Assembly: GCA_025937115.1 (NCBI GenBank)
Contig: JAICSB010000254.1
Coordinates: 1 to 5,422 of the forward strand
DNA: 5,422 nucleotides
Source: Pseudonocardiaceae bacterium
Lineage (GTDB): Bacteria > Actinomycetota > Actinomycetes > Mycobacteriales > Pseudonocardiaceae
Direction: 5' to 3'
Position numbers and translations under genes: made by a program. A model generated the notes under the pieces. The model saw only the letters and a program-made list of their open reading frames with translations, was not told where the DNA came from and did not search any database. Shown in pieces: positions 1 to 5,386 of this stretch (position 1 is the stretch's first letter; every line of letters begins with the position of its first letter).

Positions 1-1543
1 AGGGCCGCTGCGCGAGCTCGGCGCGCAGGGCGGCGATGGCGCTGCGGACCGCGTCGGGCAGTCCCGATACCGGCCCCGCCACGTGCACCCGACCTTGGGC
101 GAGGGTCAGTTGCGAGCCGAGTAGTAGCTCGACCAGCCGCGTGTCGGGCATCCCGGTGACCTGTCGGGCCACCTCCAGCGGCATTCCCGGCTCCAGCGGG
201 TTCTCGGCCGCGTACTCGGCAACCGCGGCGGCGAGCTGGTCGCTGCGCTGTGCCAGCAACGTCGGGTCGACCAGCCAGCCAGCTACCGCAGGGGCCTCCG
301 CGGGCACCCGCGCACCCATCGCGACCAGCTCGTCGCGGCGGATCAACCCGCGGCGACGTAGCTCGGCGGATCCGTCGGCAGTGCTGTCCATTGTGGATAG
401 TACGGCTGCCCGGGCCGCGGCCGCCCCGCGCCGACGCAACGCGGGCGGCCGCACATCCAGCACGATGAGTCCGGCCGGGATGCGTCGCGTACCGGGATCG
501 CGAAGCAGCGCACGGTCCCCGATCCGCAGCGGCAACGGCTGCCGCAACATCAACCGCACGGTGTCCCCACCCAGCGGCCGGACCCGCACGCCCACCCCAG
601 CCGCTCCCACATGCAACACCATCTCCGCGGCCAACCCCCCCGACATGGGGACATATCGGGGTAAAGAGCGGCCCGTTTGCCCCGATATGTCCCCATGTCG
701 GGCCACGGTCGCGAGGCGGACGTCGATGGTGCGGGTGGCGAGCCAGGTTTTTGGGGTGAGCAGCGCAGCGCCGCGGTGCACGGCCTCGCGGGGTACGCCG
801 CGCAGGTTGACCGCTACCCGGGCCACCGCGGGCGCGGCCTCCACGGCTTCGCCCAACGACTGCAGCGCCCGGACCGTCACCGTGCGCCCTGGCGGAACAA
901 GCTCCAGTTCGTCGCCGACGTGCAGCGTCCCGCTGACCAGCGTTCCGGTGACCACGGTGCCCGCGCCGCGAATGGTGAACGCCCGATCCACCCAGAGGCG
1001 CACGTCAGCGTCGACGTCCGGGGCGGGCAGCCGGGTGACCAATTGGCTCAATGCGACGCGCAGTTCGTCGAGCCCGGCGCCGGTCGCGCCGGAGACGCAG
1101 ACCGCGGGGATCCGGCCCAAAGTCGAACCGGCCAGGTGTTCCAGCGCCTCGTCGCGGGCCAGCTCCGGATCCATCAGGTCGCTGCGGGTCACCGCCAGCA
1201 GGCCATGCCGGACGTTCAGCGCGTGCAACGCATCCAGGTGCTCGGCCGACTGCGGCATCCAGCCCTCGTCGGCCGCGACCACGAACAGCACCGCGGGTAC
1301 TGGCCCGACGCCGGCGAGCATGTTCGGCACGAACCGCTCATGCCCGGGCACGTCGACGAAGGCCACCGTCGCCCCGGTGGGCAGGGTCGGCAGAGTTGGC
1401 AGGGTCGTCCAGGCGAACCCCAGATCGATGGTCATTCCCCGGCGGCGTTCCTCCGCCCACCGGTCGGGCTCCATCCCGGTCAACGCGCGGACCAGGGTGG
1501 ACTTGCCGTGGTCCACGTGACCTGCCGTGGCTACAACATGCAT
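1..1543 (-). CDS. selB: Selenocysteine-specific elongation factor SelB (C-terminus beyond window)
   Basis: SelB is a cytoplasmic translational GTPase that replaces EF-Tu for selenocysteyl-tRNA and delivers it to UGA codons marked by a SECIS hairpin. The protein opens with MHVVATAGHVDHGKST, carrying the G1 P-loop (residues 8-16). It continues with G2 (MTIDLG, 37-42), G3 (DVPGHE, 64-69) and a G4-position TRSD (119-122), then EF-Tu-like domains II and III (about 170-360, including RAFTIRGAGTVVTG). The start of the C-terminal winged-helix region follows. About 514 codons are present and the frame is still open at the edge; E. coli SelB has 614 residues, so the last winged helices, which bind SECIS RNA, are probably outside. 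The ATG at 1543-1541 lies inside the end of selA, which suggests coupled translation. Oddities are a palindromic in-frame insertion at residues 281-302 and a three-fold TLP repeat at about 47-55. The identity is secure. Confidence 0.96.
   Translation of the reverse strand, partial: MHVVATAGHVDHGKSTLVRALTGMEPDRWAEERRRGMTIDLGFAWTTLPTLPTLPTGATVAFVDVPGHERFVPNMLAGVGPVPAVLFVVAADEGWMPQSAEHLDALHALNVRHGLLAVTRSDLMDPELARDEALEHLAGSTLGRIPAVCVSGATGAGLDELRVALSQLVTRLPAPDVDADVRLWVDRAFTIRGAGTVVTGTLVSGTLHVGDELELVPPGRTVTVRALQSLGEAVEAAPAVARVAVNLRGVPREAVHRGAALLTPKTWLATRTIDVRLATVARHGDISGQTGRSLPRYVPMSGGLAAEMVLHVGAAGVGVRVRPLGGDTVRLMLRQPLPLRIGDRALLRDPGTRRIPAGLIVLDVRPPALRRRGAAAARAAVLSTMDSTADGSAELRRRGLIRRDELVAMGARVPAEAPAVAGWLVDPTLLAQRSDQLAAAVAEYAAENPLEPGMPLEVARQVTGMPDTRLVELLLGSQLTLAQGRVHVAGPVSGLPDAVRSAIAALRAELAQRP
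639..702. repeat. 64-bp perfect palindromic element inserted in frame in selB
   Basis: Two perfect 23-bp inverted arms (639-661 and 680-702; the left begins CCCGACATGGGG and the right ends CCCCATGTCGGG) flank an 18-base spacer. On the selB strand it is translated as residues 281-302, around GDISGQTGRSLPRYVPMSG. Compared with E. coli SelB from memory, the stretch between the domain III TR.I motif and the downstream G..RV motif is about 20 residues longer, matching the element. It includes codons rare in high-GC actinobacteria (TTA Leu at 664-662, ATA Ile at 688-686). CC on both sides (637-638, 703-704) could be a 2-bp duplication giving a 66-bp, 22-codon insertion. Whether it is a dispersed family cannot be judged from one copy. 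Confidence 0.85.
1382..1408 (-). repeat. Three tandem 9-bp units encoding TLP repeats in SelB
   Basis: The units cagggtcgg (1382-1390), cagagttgg (1391-1399) and cagggtcgt (1400-1408) are near-identical 9-mers. On the coding strand they give TTLPTLPTLPT at SelB residues 46-56. They sit between the G2 and G3 GTPase motifs, where E. coli SelB has a loop, so copy number can change in steps of three residues without a frameshift. Replication slippage is the likely origin. Confidence 0.6.
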
Positions 1544-2829
1544 GCCAGGACCGCGTCGCGCAACGTAGCGTCCTGATCGGCTGGCAGTGACCGCACATCG
1601 AGCAGGCAGCGGCCGCGTTCGACGCGGCCGAGCACGGGGGGGCTGCCGGCTCGCAACAGTGGGGCGTAGCGCTCCGGAAGGCTGACTGCAGCGCTGTCCA
1701 GAGCCACCCCCGGTGCGCCGCCGCCGCCGACCGTCGCCTGCGACGCCACCGCGGTCGCGTCCACCCCGAGCGCGGCCAATGCCGTGGCGATCGCCGTCGC
1801 TCGCCGGTGCAGCGCGGCGGGGTCGGCTGACAGCGCTTGCGCGGTGGGGGTCGCAGGTCCGCGCAGGGTGGCTTCCAGCGCGGCGAGGGTGAGTTTGTCC
1901 ACCCGCAACGCCCGGGCCAGCGGGTGCCGTCGCAGCGTGGTCACCAGCTGTTCGGTCCCCAGCAGCAGCCCCGCCTGCGGACCGCCGAGCAGCTTGTCAC
2001 CGCTCGCGGTGACCAGGTCGGCGCCGTGCGCCAGCGCGGTGGTGGCGTCGGGTTCCTCGGGCAGCGCGGGGTGCGCAGTGAGCAGTCCCGAGCCGATGTC
2101 GGCGACTATCGGAACTCCCAGCCCGACCAGTTGCCCGATCGGAACCGAGGAAGTGAATCCGGTGATGCGGAAGTTCGAGGGGTGCACCTTGAGTACGAAA
2201 CCGGTCTGCGGTCCGATCGCCGCGATGTAGTCCTCGCGGGTGACCCGGTTGGTGGTGCCGACCTCACGCAACCGGGCACCGGTGGACTCCAACAGCTCAG
2301 GGATGCGGAACCCGTCGCCGATCTCCACCATCTCACCGCGGGCCAGCACGATCTCGCGACCGGCGGCCAGCGCGGTCGCGGCGAGCACCAGCGCAGCGGC
2401 ACCGTTGTTCACCACGTGCACAGCGCTTGCTGTGGGCACTGCCGCGGCCAGCGCGGCCAGCGCACCGGCCCCGCGGCGGCCGCGCCCACCGGTGGCCAGG
2501 TCGAGCTCGACATCGGTGGTGCCCGCCGCAGTGGTCAGCGCCTCGACCGCGGCGGCGGACAGCGGTGCCCGGCCGAGATTGGTGTGCAACAGCACCCCGG
2601 TGGCGTTGAGCACCGGACGCAGGGTCGTCGCGGTGTCCGGCAACGCGGCCAGCACGTCGGCGACGACACCAGCCGGCGCCACGACGCCGTCGCGTACCCG
2701 TTGCTGTGCCGCGGCCACCGCCTGCTTGACCTGGTGGCGTCCGAGCCGCTGGGCGGCCGCAGCCACCGCCGGATCGGCCAGCACCGCGTCGGTGCGCGGA
2801 ACCTGCCGGCGGATATCCATAGCTCGCAC
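1531..2829 (-). CDS. selA: L-seryl-tRNA(Sec) selenium transferase SelA
   Basis: SelA is a PLP enzyme, decameric in E. coli, that replaces the serine hydroxyl on Ser-tRNA(Sec) with selenium from selenophosphate. With a GTG start at 2829 the protein has 432 residues (E. coli SelA has 463). Visible motifs in order are PVLNATGVLLHTNLGRAPLS (about 72-91), VNNGAAALVLA (140-150), RGEMVEIGDGFRIP (164-177), the HPSNFRITGFT block (216-226), ADIGSGLL (243-250), and the PLP-lysine motif SGDKLLGGPQAG with Lys279. GTG is preferred over ATG at 2820 because GGAGGG lies 7 bases before the GTG but 16 before the ATG. The frame is open further upstream to about 3081, but that stretch runs back through the leader and lacks SelA similarity. 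The TAG stop overlaps the selB start by 13 bases, and selC lies about 270 bases upstream on the same strand. Identity is secure; the start is likely. Confidence 0.96.
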   Translation of the reverse strand: MRAMDIRRQVPRTDAVLADPAVAAAAQRLGRHQVKQAVAAAQQRVRDGVVAPAGVVADVLAALPDTATTLRPVLNATGVLLHTNLGRAPLSAAAVEALTTAAGTTDVELDLATGGRGRRGAGALAALAAAVPTASAVHVVNNGAAALVLAATALAAGREIVLARGEMVEIGDGFRIPELLESTGARLREVGTTNRVTREDYIAAIGPQTGFVLKVHPSNFRITGFTSSVPIGQLVGLGVPIVADIGSGLLTAHPALPEEPDATTALAHGADLVTASGDKLLGGPQAGLLLGTEQLVTTLRRHPLARALRVDKLTLAALEATLRGPATPTAQALSADPAALHRRATAIATALAALGVDATAVASQATVGGGGAPGVALDSAAVSLPERYAPLLRAGSPPVLGRVERGRCLLDVRSLPADQDATLRDAVLACML

Positions 2830-2836
2830 GCTAGCG

Positions 2837-2842
2837 CCCTCC
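2837..2842 (-). promoter_or_regulatory. selA ribosome binding site
   Basis: GGAGGG on the minus strand lies 7 bases before GTG 2829 and 16 before ATG 2820. The spacing favours GTG as the selA start. Confidence 0.6.
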
Positions 2843-2929
2843 GCTGCTGGGCCCGTACCGCAGCGCTGTGGTTCGGGAAAGCCAGTGCTGTTAACTGAGA
2901 GGTGTCGGTAGGTCGAGGGGTCATCAACA

Positions 2930-2953
2930 CCACCTGGTAGGGGTTCCAGGTGG
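2930..2953 (-). promoter_or_regulatory. Hairpin in the selC-selA gap (leader or attenuator candidate)
   Basis: Perfect 8-bp arms CCACCTGG (2930-2937) and CCAGGTGG (2946-2953) enclose an 8-base loop. On the selA strand the stem is followed by TGTTGATGA, only a weak U-rich tail. It lies about 150 bases after tRNA-Sec and about 100 before selA, so it could end the tRNA transcript, attenuate selA or be a leader structure. E. coli selAB has a SECIS-like leader element, but the loop here (AACCCCTA) lacks the G-U core of the E. coli SECIS. Elsewhere in the 260-base gap I see no clear gene and only a poor promoter candidate. Confidence 0.4.
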
Positions 2954-3102
2954 ACATGGTGAAGAAGATCTGCACCCCGTGTTCTGTCGAACGAGCGTAT
3001 TGTGGAATTGGATGAGGCAGCCGCGTCCGGCGACGTTGTCGTGGTCACCGGTAATACGTGGTCCGCGAACCCACGGTCCAATTTCAGTCTTCAGCGCGGC
3101 GA

Positions 3103-3198
3103 TGGCGGAGGCGAACGGGAATCGAACCCGCCTGGTCGAGTTGCTCGACCACGTCGGTGTTGAAGACCGCGGGGGCCACCAGGCACCCATACGCCTCC
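3103..3198 (-). tRNA. selC: tRNA-Sec (anticodon UCA)
   Basis: A 96-nt tRNA on the minus strand, about the size of E. coli tRNA-Sec (95 nt) and longer than ordinary tRNAs. The 5' end GGAGGCG (from 3198) pairs with CGCCTCC, followed by a G discriminator (3106) and encoded CCA (3103-3105). The anticodon loop CTTCAAC (3059-3065) presents UCA, complementary to UGA. The long variable arm has an 8-bp stem, TGGTCGAG with CTCGACCA, and a 3-base loop (3133-3151). The T arm is CGGG-TTCGATT-CCCG (3116-3130). The acceptor plus T stem can be laid out in the bacterial 8+5 form if position 8 is a U-U mismatch and the outer T-stem pair is G-U. The outermost anticodon-stem pair is G-A, which leaves four good pairs. 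It is next to selA and selB, the genes that use it. Confidence 0.95.
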
Positions 3199-3205
3199 GC
3201 CGGAG

Positions 3206-3211
3206 ATCTTA
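3206..3211 (-). promoter_or_regulatory. Possible -10 element for tRNA-Sec
   Basis: TAAGAT on the minus strand lies 7 bases before the mature tRNA 5' end, so transcription would start at or near the tRNA itself. It matches TATAAT at four of six positions. No good -35 is visible upstream, which is common in actinobacteria. The strong terminator at 3259-3301 makes a separate tRNA promoter necessary in this short gap. Confidence 0.4.
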
Positions 3212-3258
3212 GGTCCTGAGCCGACCGCACCGACGGCTGCCCCCACTCGCCGCGAATG

Positions 3259-3301
3259 CACAACGGCCCGGCCGCTCATCGTGAGCGGCCGGGCCGTTGT
3301 G
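3259..3301 (-). terminator. Strong hairpin terminator after the MetE-like gene
   Basis: Perfect 20-bp inverted arms (3259-3278 and 3282-3301; core CGGCCCGGCCGCTCA) surround a 3-base loop. The hairpin begins 35 bases after the MetE-like stop codon and lies before tRNA-Sec. In the direction of transcription it is followed by CATTCGCGGCG with no U-tract, as is common for actinobacterial hairpin terminators. It separates the methyltransferase transcript from the sel locus. Confidence 0.8.
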
Positions 3302-3336
3302 GTAGATCGTCGAGCTAACCTAGTGCGGTGGCGAGC

Positions 3337-4509
3337 TCAGCTGACGCCGAGCTTCTCCGCGGCCATCTTGGCTCCCTCGACCCGGTTCGTGATCTTCTGG
3401 AAGGCTACGTCGCGAGCGTAGTCAGGCGAGCCGTGGTTCGGCTTCTCATCAATGCTGAACGGCGAGAAGCCGCAGTCATCGGTGGCTCCTATCCTTTCCT
3501 TCGGGATGAAGTTCGACGCCCTCACCAGAGCATCGCGAACCTCTTCTGCGCTCTCGATGCGGGGGTTCAACGGGTTGATCACACCGATGTAGGCCATTTG
3601 CGTGACACCGTTCGCGTCATCGCGCAGGTGCTTCCCGATGGACTCGTAGACTGGGTCCTTGTCGCGTTCGCTCGCCAGTTGGATGAGGAAATAACCGGCA
3701 TTCATCTGGAACATGCTCGGGAGCAGGTTGTTGTAGGGTACGTCGGCGCTATGTACAGAGTCGCGGTCTCCGCCAGGACAGGTGTGAATGCCGATCTTCG
3801 CCCGCTCCTCCGCTGAGAAGCGTGCGAATAAACGGTTGTTGAGCTCGATGAAGTGCGGCAGCAGACTAGCGCCTGTCCACGGGTTGCGTGGGTCTTCTCG
3901 GGTAGCTAGCCGGCCCTCGGTGAAGTCGACAGAAACCCGGGCGGCCCCGGCCGCGAAAACGCCGCGGATGTCTTTTTCGGCTTCGTTGATGAGGTCTTCC
4001 TCGAATTGCTCCCGGGAGTAGCCGGGCACCTCGTCTTTGAGCGGGTACAGCAGGGCCAGCATGGAAGGTGCGATCACGGCCTGCTTCATGGGCGTGTGCG
4101 CGTAGCCGATAGCTTTTTTCAGTGTGTCAGCGGCGTAGGTCTTGTACCGAAAGGGGCCACCGACGAGGCGCGGAAGCTGCCGCCCGTGGCCATCGGCGAA
4201 GATCGCGAAGAACTGGCCGCCTGGGCCGAGGTTGTCGGCGAGGCCGGTGCCGGCCAGGGTGTCAGCGAGAGGATAGGTGGCAAAGCTGGACGAGCGTTGC
4301 TCACCATCGGAGATGATCGGTGAGCCGGTGGTTTCAAAGCGTTCGATCGAATCGCGGACTGCGGCGTCCTGCTCAACCTCCAGTGCGTCTTTGTCGATCT
4401 TTCCCTCGTCATAAGCTGCGTAGGCGGCTTGCAGCTTGGAAGGACGGGGCAAGGATCCGACGTTCTCTGTGGGAATTCCAGTGGCCGTTCTCGGATCGTA
4501 TTCAGTCAT
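3337..4509 (-). CDS. Cobalamin-independent methionine synthase (MetE C-terminal domain)-like methyltransferase
   Basis: A 390-residue cytoplasmic protein of the UROD/MetE-like barrel superfamily. Full-length MetE (about 750 residues) has two barrels; this has one, resembling the catalytic C-terminal half. The N-terminus carries ENVGSLPRP (15-23) and SDGEQRSSSFATYP (67-80). A zinc thiol-activating site is suggested by His242-x-Cys244 (IHTCPGGD), a possible Glu281, and Cys346 in TDDCGFSPF. The enzyme would activate a thiol, perhaps homocysteine, for transfer of a methyl or alkyl group; neither donor nor acceptor can be read from the sequence. Alternatives are a folate-independent core methionine synthase or an epoxyalkane:coenzyme M transferase-like enzyme, though no coenzyme M genes are adjacent. 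ATG 4509 has GAGG 5 bases upstream. Its GC appears lower than in selB. The gene has its own promoter, operator and terminator, so it looks like a single-gene transcript. Confidence 0.82.
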   Translation of the reverse strand: MTEYDPRTATGIPTENVGSLPRPSKLQAAYAAYDEGKIDKDALEVEQDAAVRDSIERFETTGSPIISDGEQRSSSFATYPLADTLAGTGLADNLGPGGQFFAIFADGHGRQLPRLVGGPFRYKTYAADTLKKAIGYAHTPMKQAVIAPSMLALLYPLKDEVPGYSREQFEEDLINEAEKDIRGVFAAGAARVSVDFTEGRLATREDPRNPWTGASLLPHFIELNNRLFARFSAEERAKIGIHTCPGGDRDSVHSADVPYNNLLPSMFQMNAGYFLIQLASERDKDPVYESIGKHLRDDANGVTQMAYIGVINPLNPRIESAEEVRDALVRASNFIPKERIGATDDCGFSPFSIDEKPNHGSPDYARDVAFQKITNRVEGAKMAAEKLGVS

Positions 4510-4685
4510 GATTTCCTCTCTGTCGTTTAGCTAGGCGAATCTAGTGATTGAGTAGGTAGACCGGCGATTGCACTGTTCGCTACGGTCTCCTTCCTGTCGC
4601 AAAACGGTCGTCCGAGCCCTCATGATGGCCGCGCCGATCACCTGGCGGCCCGAAAAACGGGGCACAGACAGGTCTGTCTAGCTGT
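4510..4685 (-). promoter_or_regulatory. Long 5' leader of the MetE-like gene
   Basis: If the promoter at 4693-4722 is used, about 175 nt precede the start codon. The leader holds a strong Shine-Dalgarno-like AAGGAG (4587-4592) with no start codon at normal spacing; a GTG 13 bases on opens a 10-codon frame ending in TAG (4541-4573). An overlapping ATG frame of 30 codons spans 4531-4623. A small CCCG/CGGG stem with a five-base loop sits near 4649-4661. I do not recognise a SAM or cobalamin riboswitch. The functional reading is speculative. Confidence 0.4.
4664..4679. promoter_or_regulatory. Palindromic operator, TetR-like
   Basis: Two overlapping perfect dyads are present: ACAGAC-AG-GTCTGT (4664-4677) and AGACAG-GT-CTGTCT (4666-4679). 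The site lies just downstream of the -10 box of the MetE-like gene, about +8 to +22 from the expected start, where a bound repressor would block transcription. Size and symmetry suit a TetR-family dimer, but no regulator gene is in the window, so the family is a guess. Confidence 0.6.
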
Positions 4686-4692
4686 GACTTGG

Positions 4693-4722
4693 ATCATAGT
4701 CAGGTGGCAATGAGTCGGTCAA
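4693..4722 (-). promoter_or_regulatory. Near-consensus housekeeping promoter of the MetE-like gene
   Basis: On the minus strand TTGACC (4722-4717) and TATGAT (4698-4693) are separated by 18 bases; each matches the primary-sigma consensus at five of six positions. Transcription would start near 4686 and run into the operator and the leader. It lies in the gap after the DedA gene, so the MetE-like gene does not need read-through from DedA. Confidence 0.75.
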
Positions 4723-4774
4723 CGGGCACCCATTTGCCGTACTTAGATTAGGCCAGCCGAGCGCCAGACATTGC

Positions 4775-5386
4775 TCAGAGTCTCGATTGACGCCGCCGAA
4801 CGTGGGTGCGCAGCCACATTGCCAGGCCCACTGCGGCCAATACGCCGAGCACGACGTTGCTGGCCACGCCCAACCGGTCCTGCACCACGACCAAGCTGGC
4901 GCCGGCGAGGTATCCGAGGATGGCCACCGTGGTCGCCCAAAGCACCCCGCCGAGGAGGTTGTAGGGCAGAAACCTCCACCAGCTTAAGCCACTCATCCCG
5001 GCCAAGCCTGGCACAAGCGCTCGCAACAGCGCGGTCATGCGGCCGATCAGCACGACAATCGGACCGCGCCGGCGCAGCAGGTCATTGGTCGCGCGTACGG
5101 CGTCAGGTTTGACCAGCCGGTCCGGCAGGCGCTTGAGGAGCCGCTCGCCGTAGCGCCGGCCGATGCCGAATCCGACCGCATCGCCGATGACCGCACCAGC
5201 CACGCTGATCGGAATCACCGACCACAAGGACAGGGTCCCCACCTGCGCGGCAGCCCCAGCCACCAAGATCGCGATCTCCCCAGGGAAGATCACGCCGAGC
5301 ATGGTGGAAGCCTCTAGCGCCGGACACAGGAAAGCCAGGATGAGCATCGGAGTCGGCGGAAGTGCCCGCAGGGCGTCGAGCACCAT
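4775..5386 (-). CDS. DedA-family membrane protein (start near window edge)
   Basis: DedA proteins are inner-membrane proteins linked to proton-dependent transport, envelope stability and, for some members, undecaprenyl phosphate or phospholipid flipping. From ATG 5386 the protein has 203 residues, normal for the family. It shows a hydrophobic N-terminus with Glu25, a PGE motif with Glu37, IGDAVGFGIGRRYG (67-80), GRMTALLRALVP (115-126) with Arg116 and Arg122, AGMSGLSWWRFLPYN (129-143), Trp150, and a final hydrophobic span (about 172-192) before a basic tail RRRQSR. Glu25/Glu37 and Arg116/Arg122 have the same spacing as the essential acidic pair (39/51) and arginine pair (130/136) described for E. 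coli YqjA/YghB. ATG 5386 has AGGA 7 bases upstream; ATG 5404 is an alternative, and the frame stays open to the edge, so a longer form is possible. It is separated from the MetE-like gene by a promoter-bearing gap. Confidence 0.88.
   Translation of the reverse strand: MVLDALRALPPTPMLILAFLCPALEASTMLGVIFPGEIAILVAGAAAQVGTLSLWSVIPISVAGAVIGDAVGFGIGRRYGERLLKRLPDRLVKPDAVRATNDLLRRRGPIVVLIGRMTALLRALVPGLAGMSGLSWWRFLPYNLLGGVLWATTVAILGYLAGASLVVVQDRLGVASNVVLGVLAAVGLAMWLRTHVRRRQSRL

Noticed and set aside
639..702. The selB palindrome as a transcription terminator
   Set aside because: It lies mid-gene in an intact reading frame, has a long 18-base spacer and no U-tract, and a terminator here would truncate selB.
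36..1520. Long plus-strand open frame of 494 codons
   Set aside because: It is antisense to selB. Its product is a low-complexity Ser/Arg/Thr/Pro-rich mixture with no recognisable domain, typical of the opposite strand of GC-rich genes.
677..1576. Plus-strand frame of 299 codons
   Set aside because: It is exactly codon-antisense to selB, rich in Gln, His, Arg and Gly, with no domain; its TTG start lies in the palindromic element.
1837..2898. Plus-strand frame of 353 codons over selA
   Set aside because: It is antisense to selA, composed mainly of Arg, Gly, Gln and His, with no motif.
2930..2953. The selC-selA hairpin as a SECIS element
   Set aside because: No in-frame UGA of a selenoprotein precedes it, and the apical loop AACCCCTA lacks the G-U core seen in E. 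coli SECIS hairpins.
2830..3081. N-terminal extension of SelA by 84 residues
   Set aside because: The extension translates the leader with no SelA similarity, while a good ribosome binding site sits just before GTG 2829.
3328..3816. Plus-strand frame of 162 codons opposite the MetE-like gene
   Set aside because: It is the antisense shadow of a clear family member and shows no independent domain or ribosome binding site.
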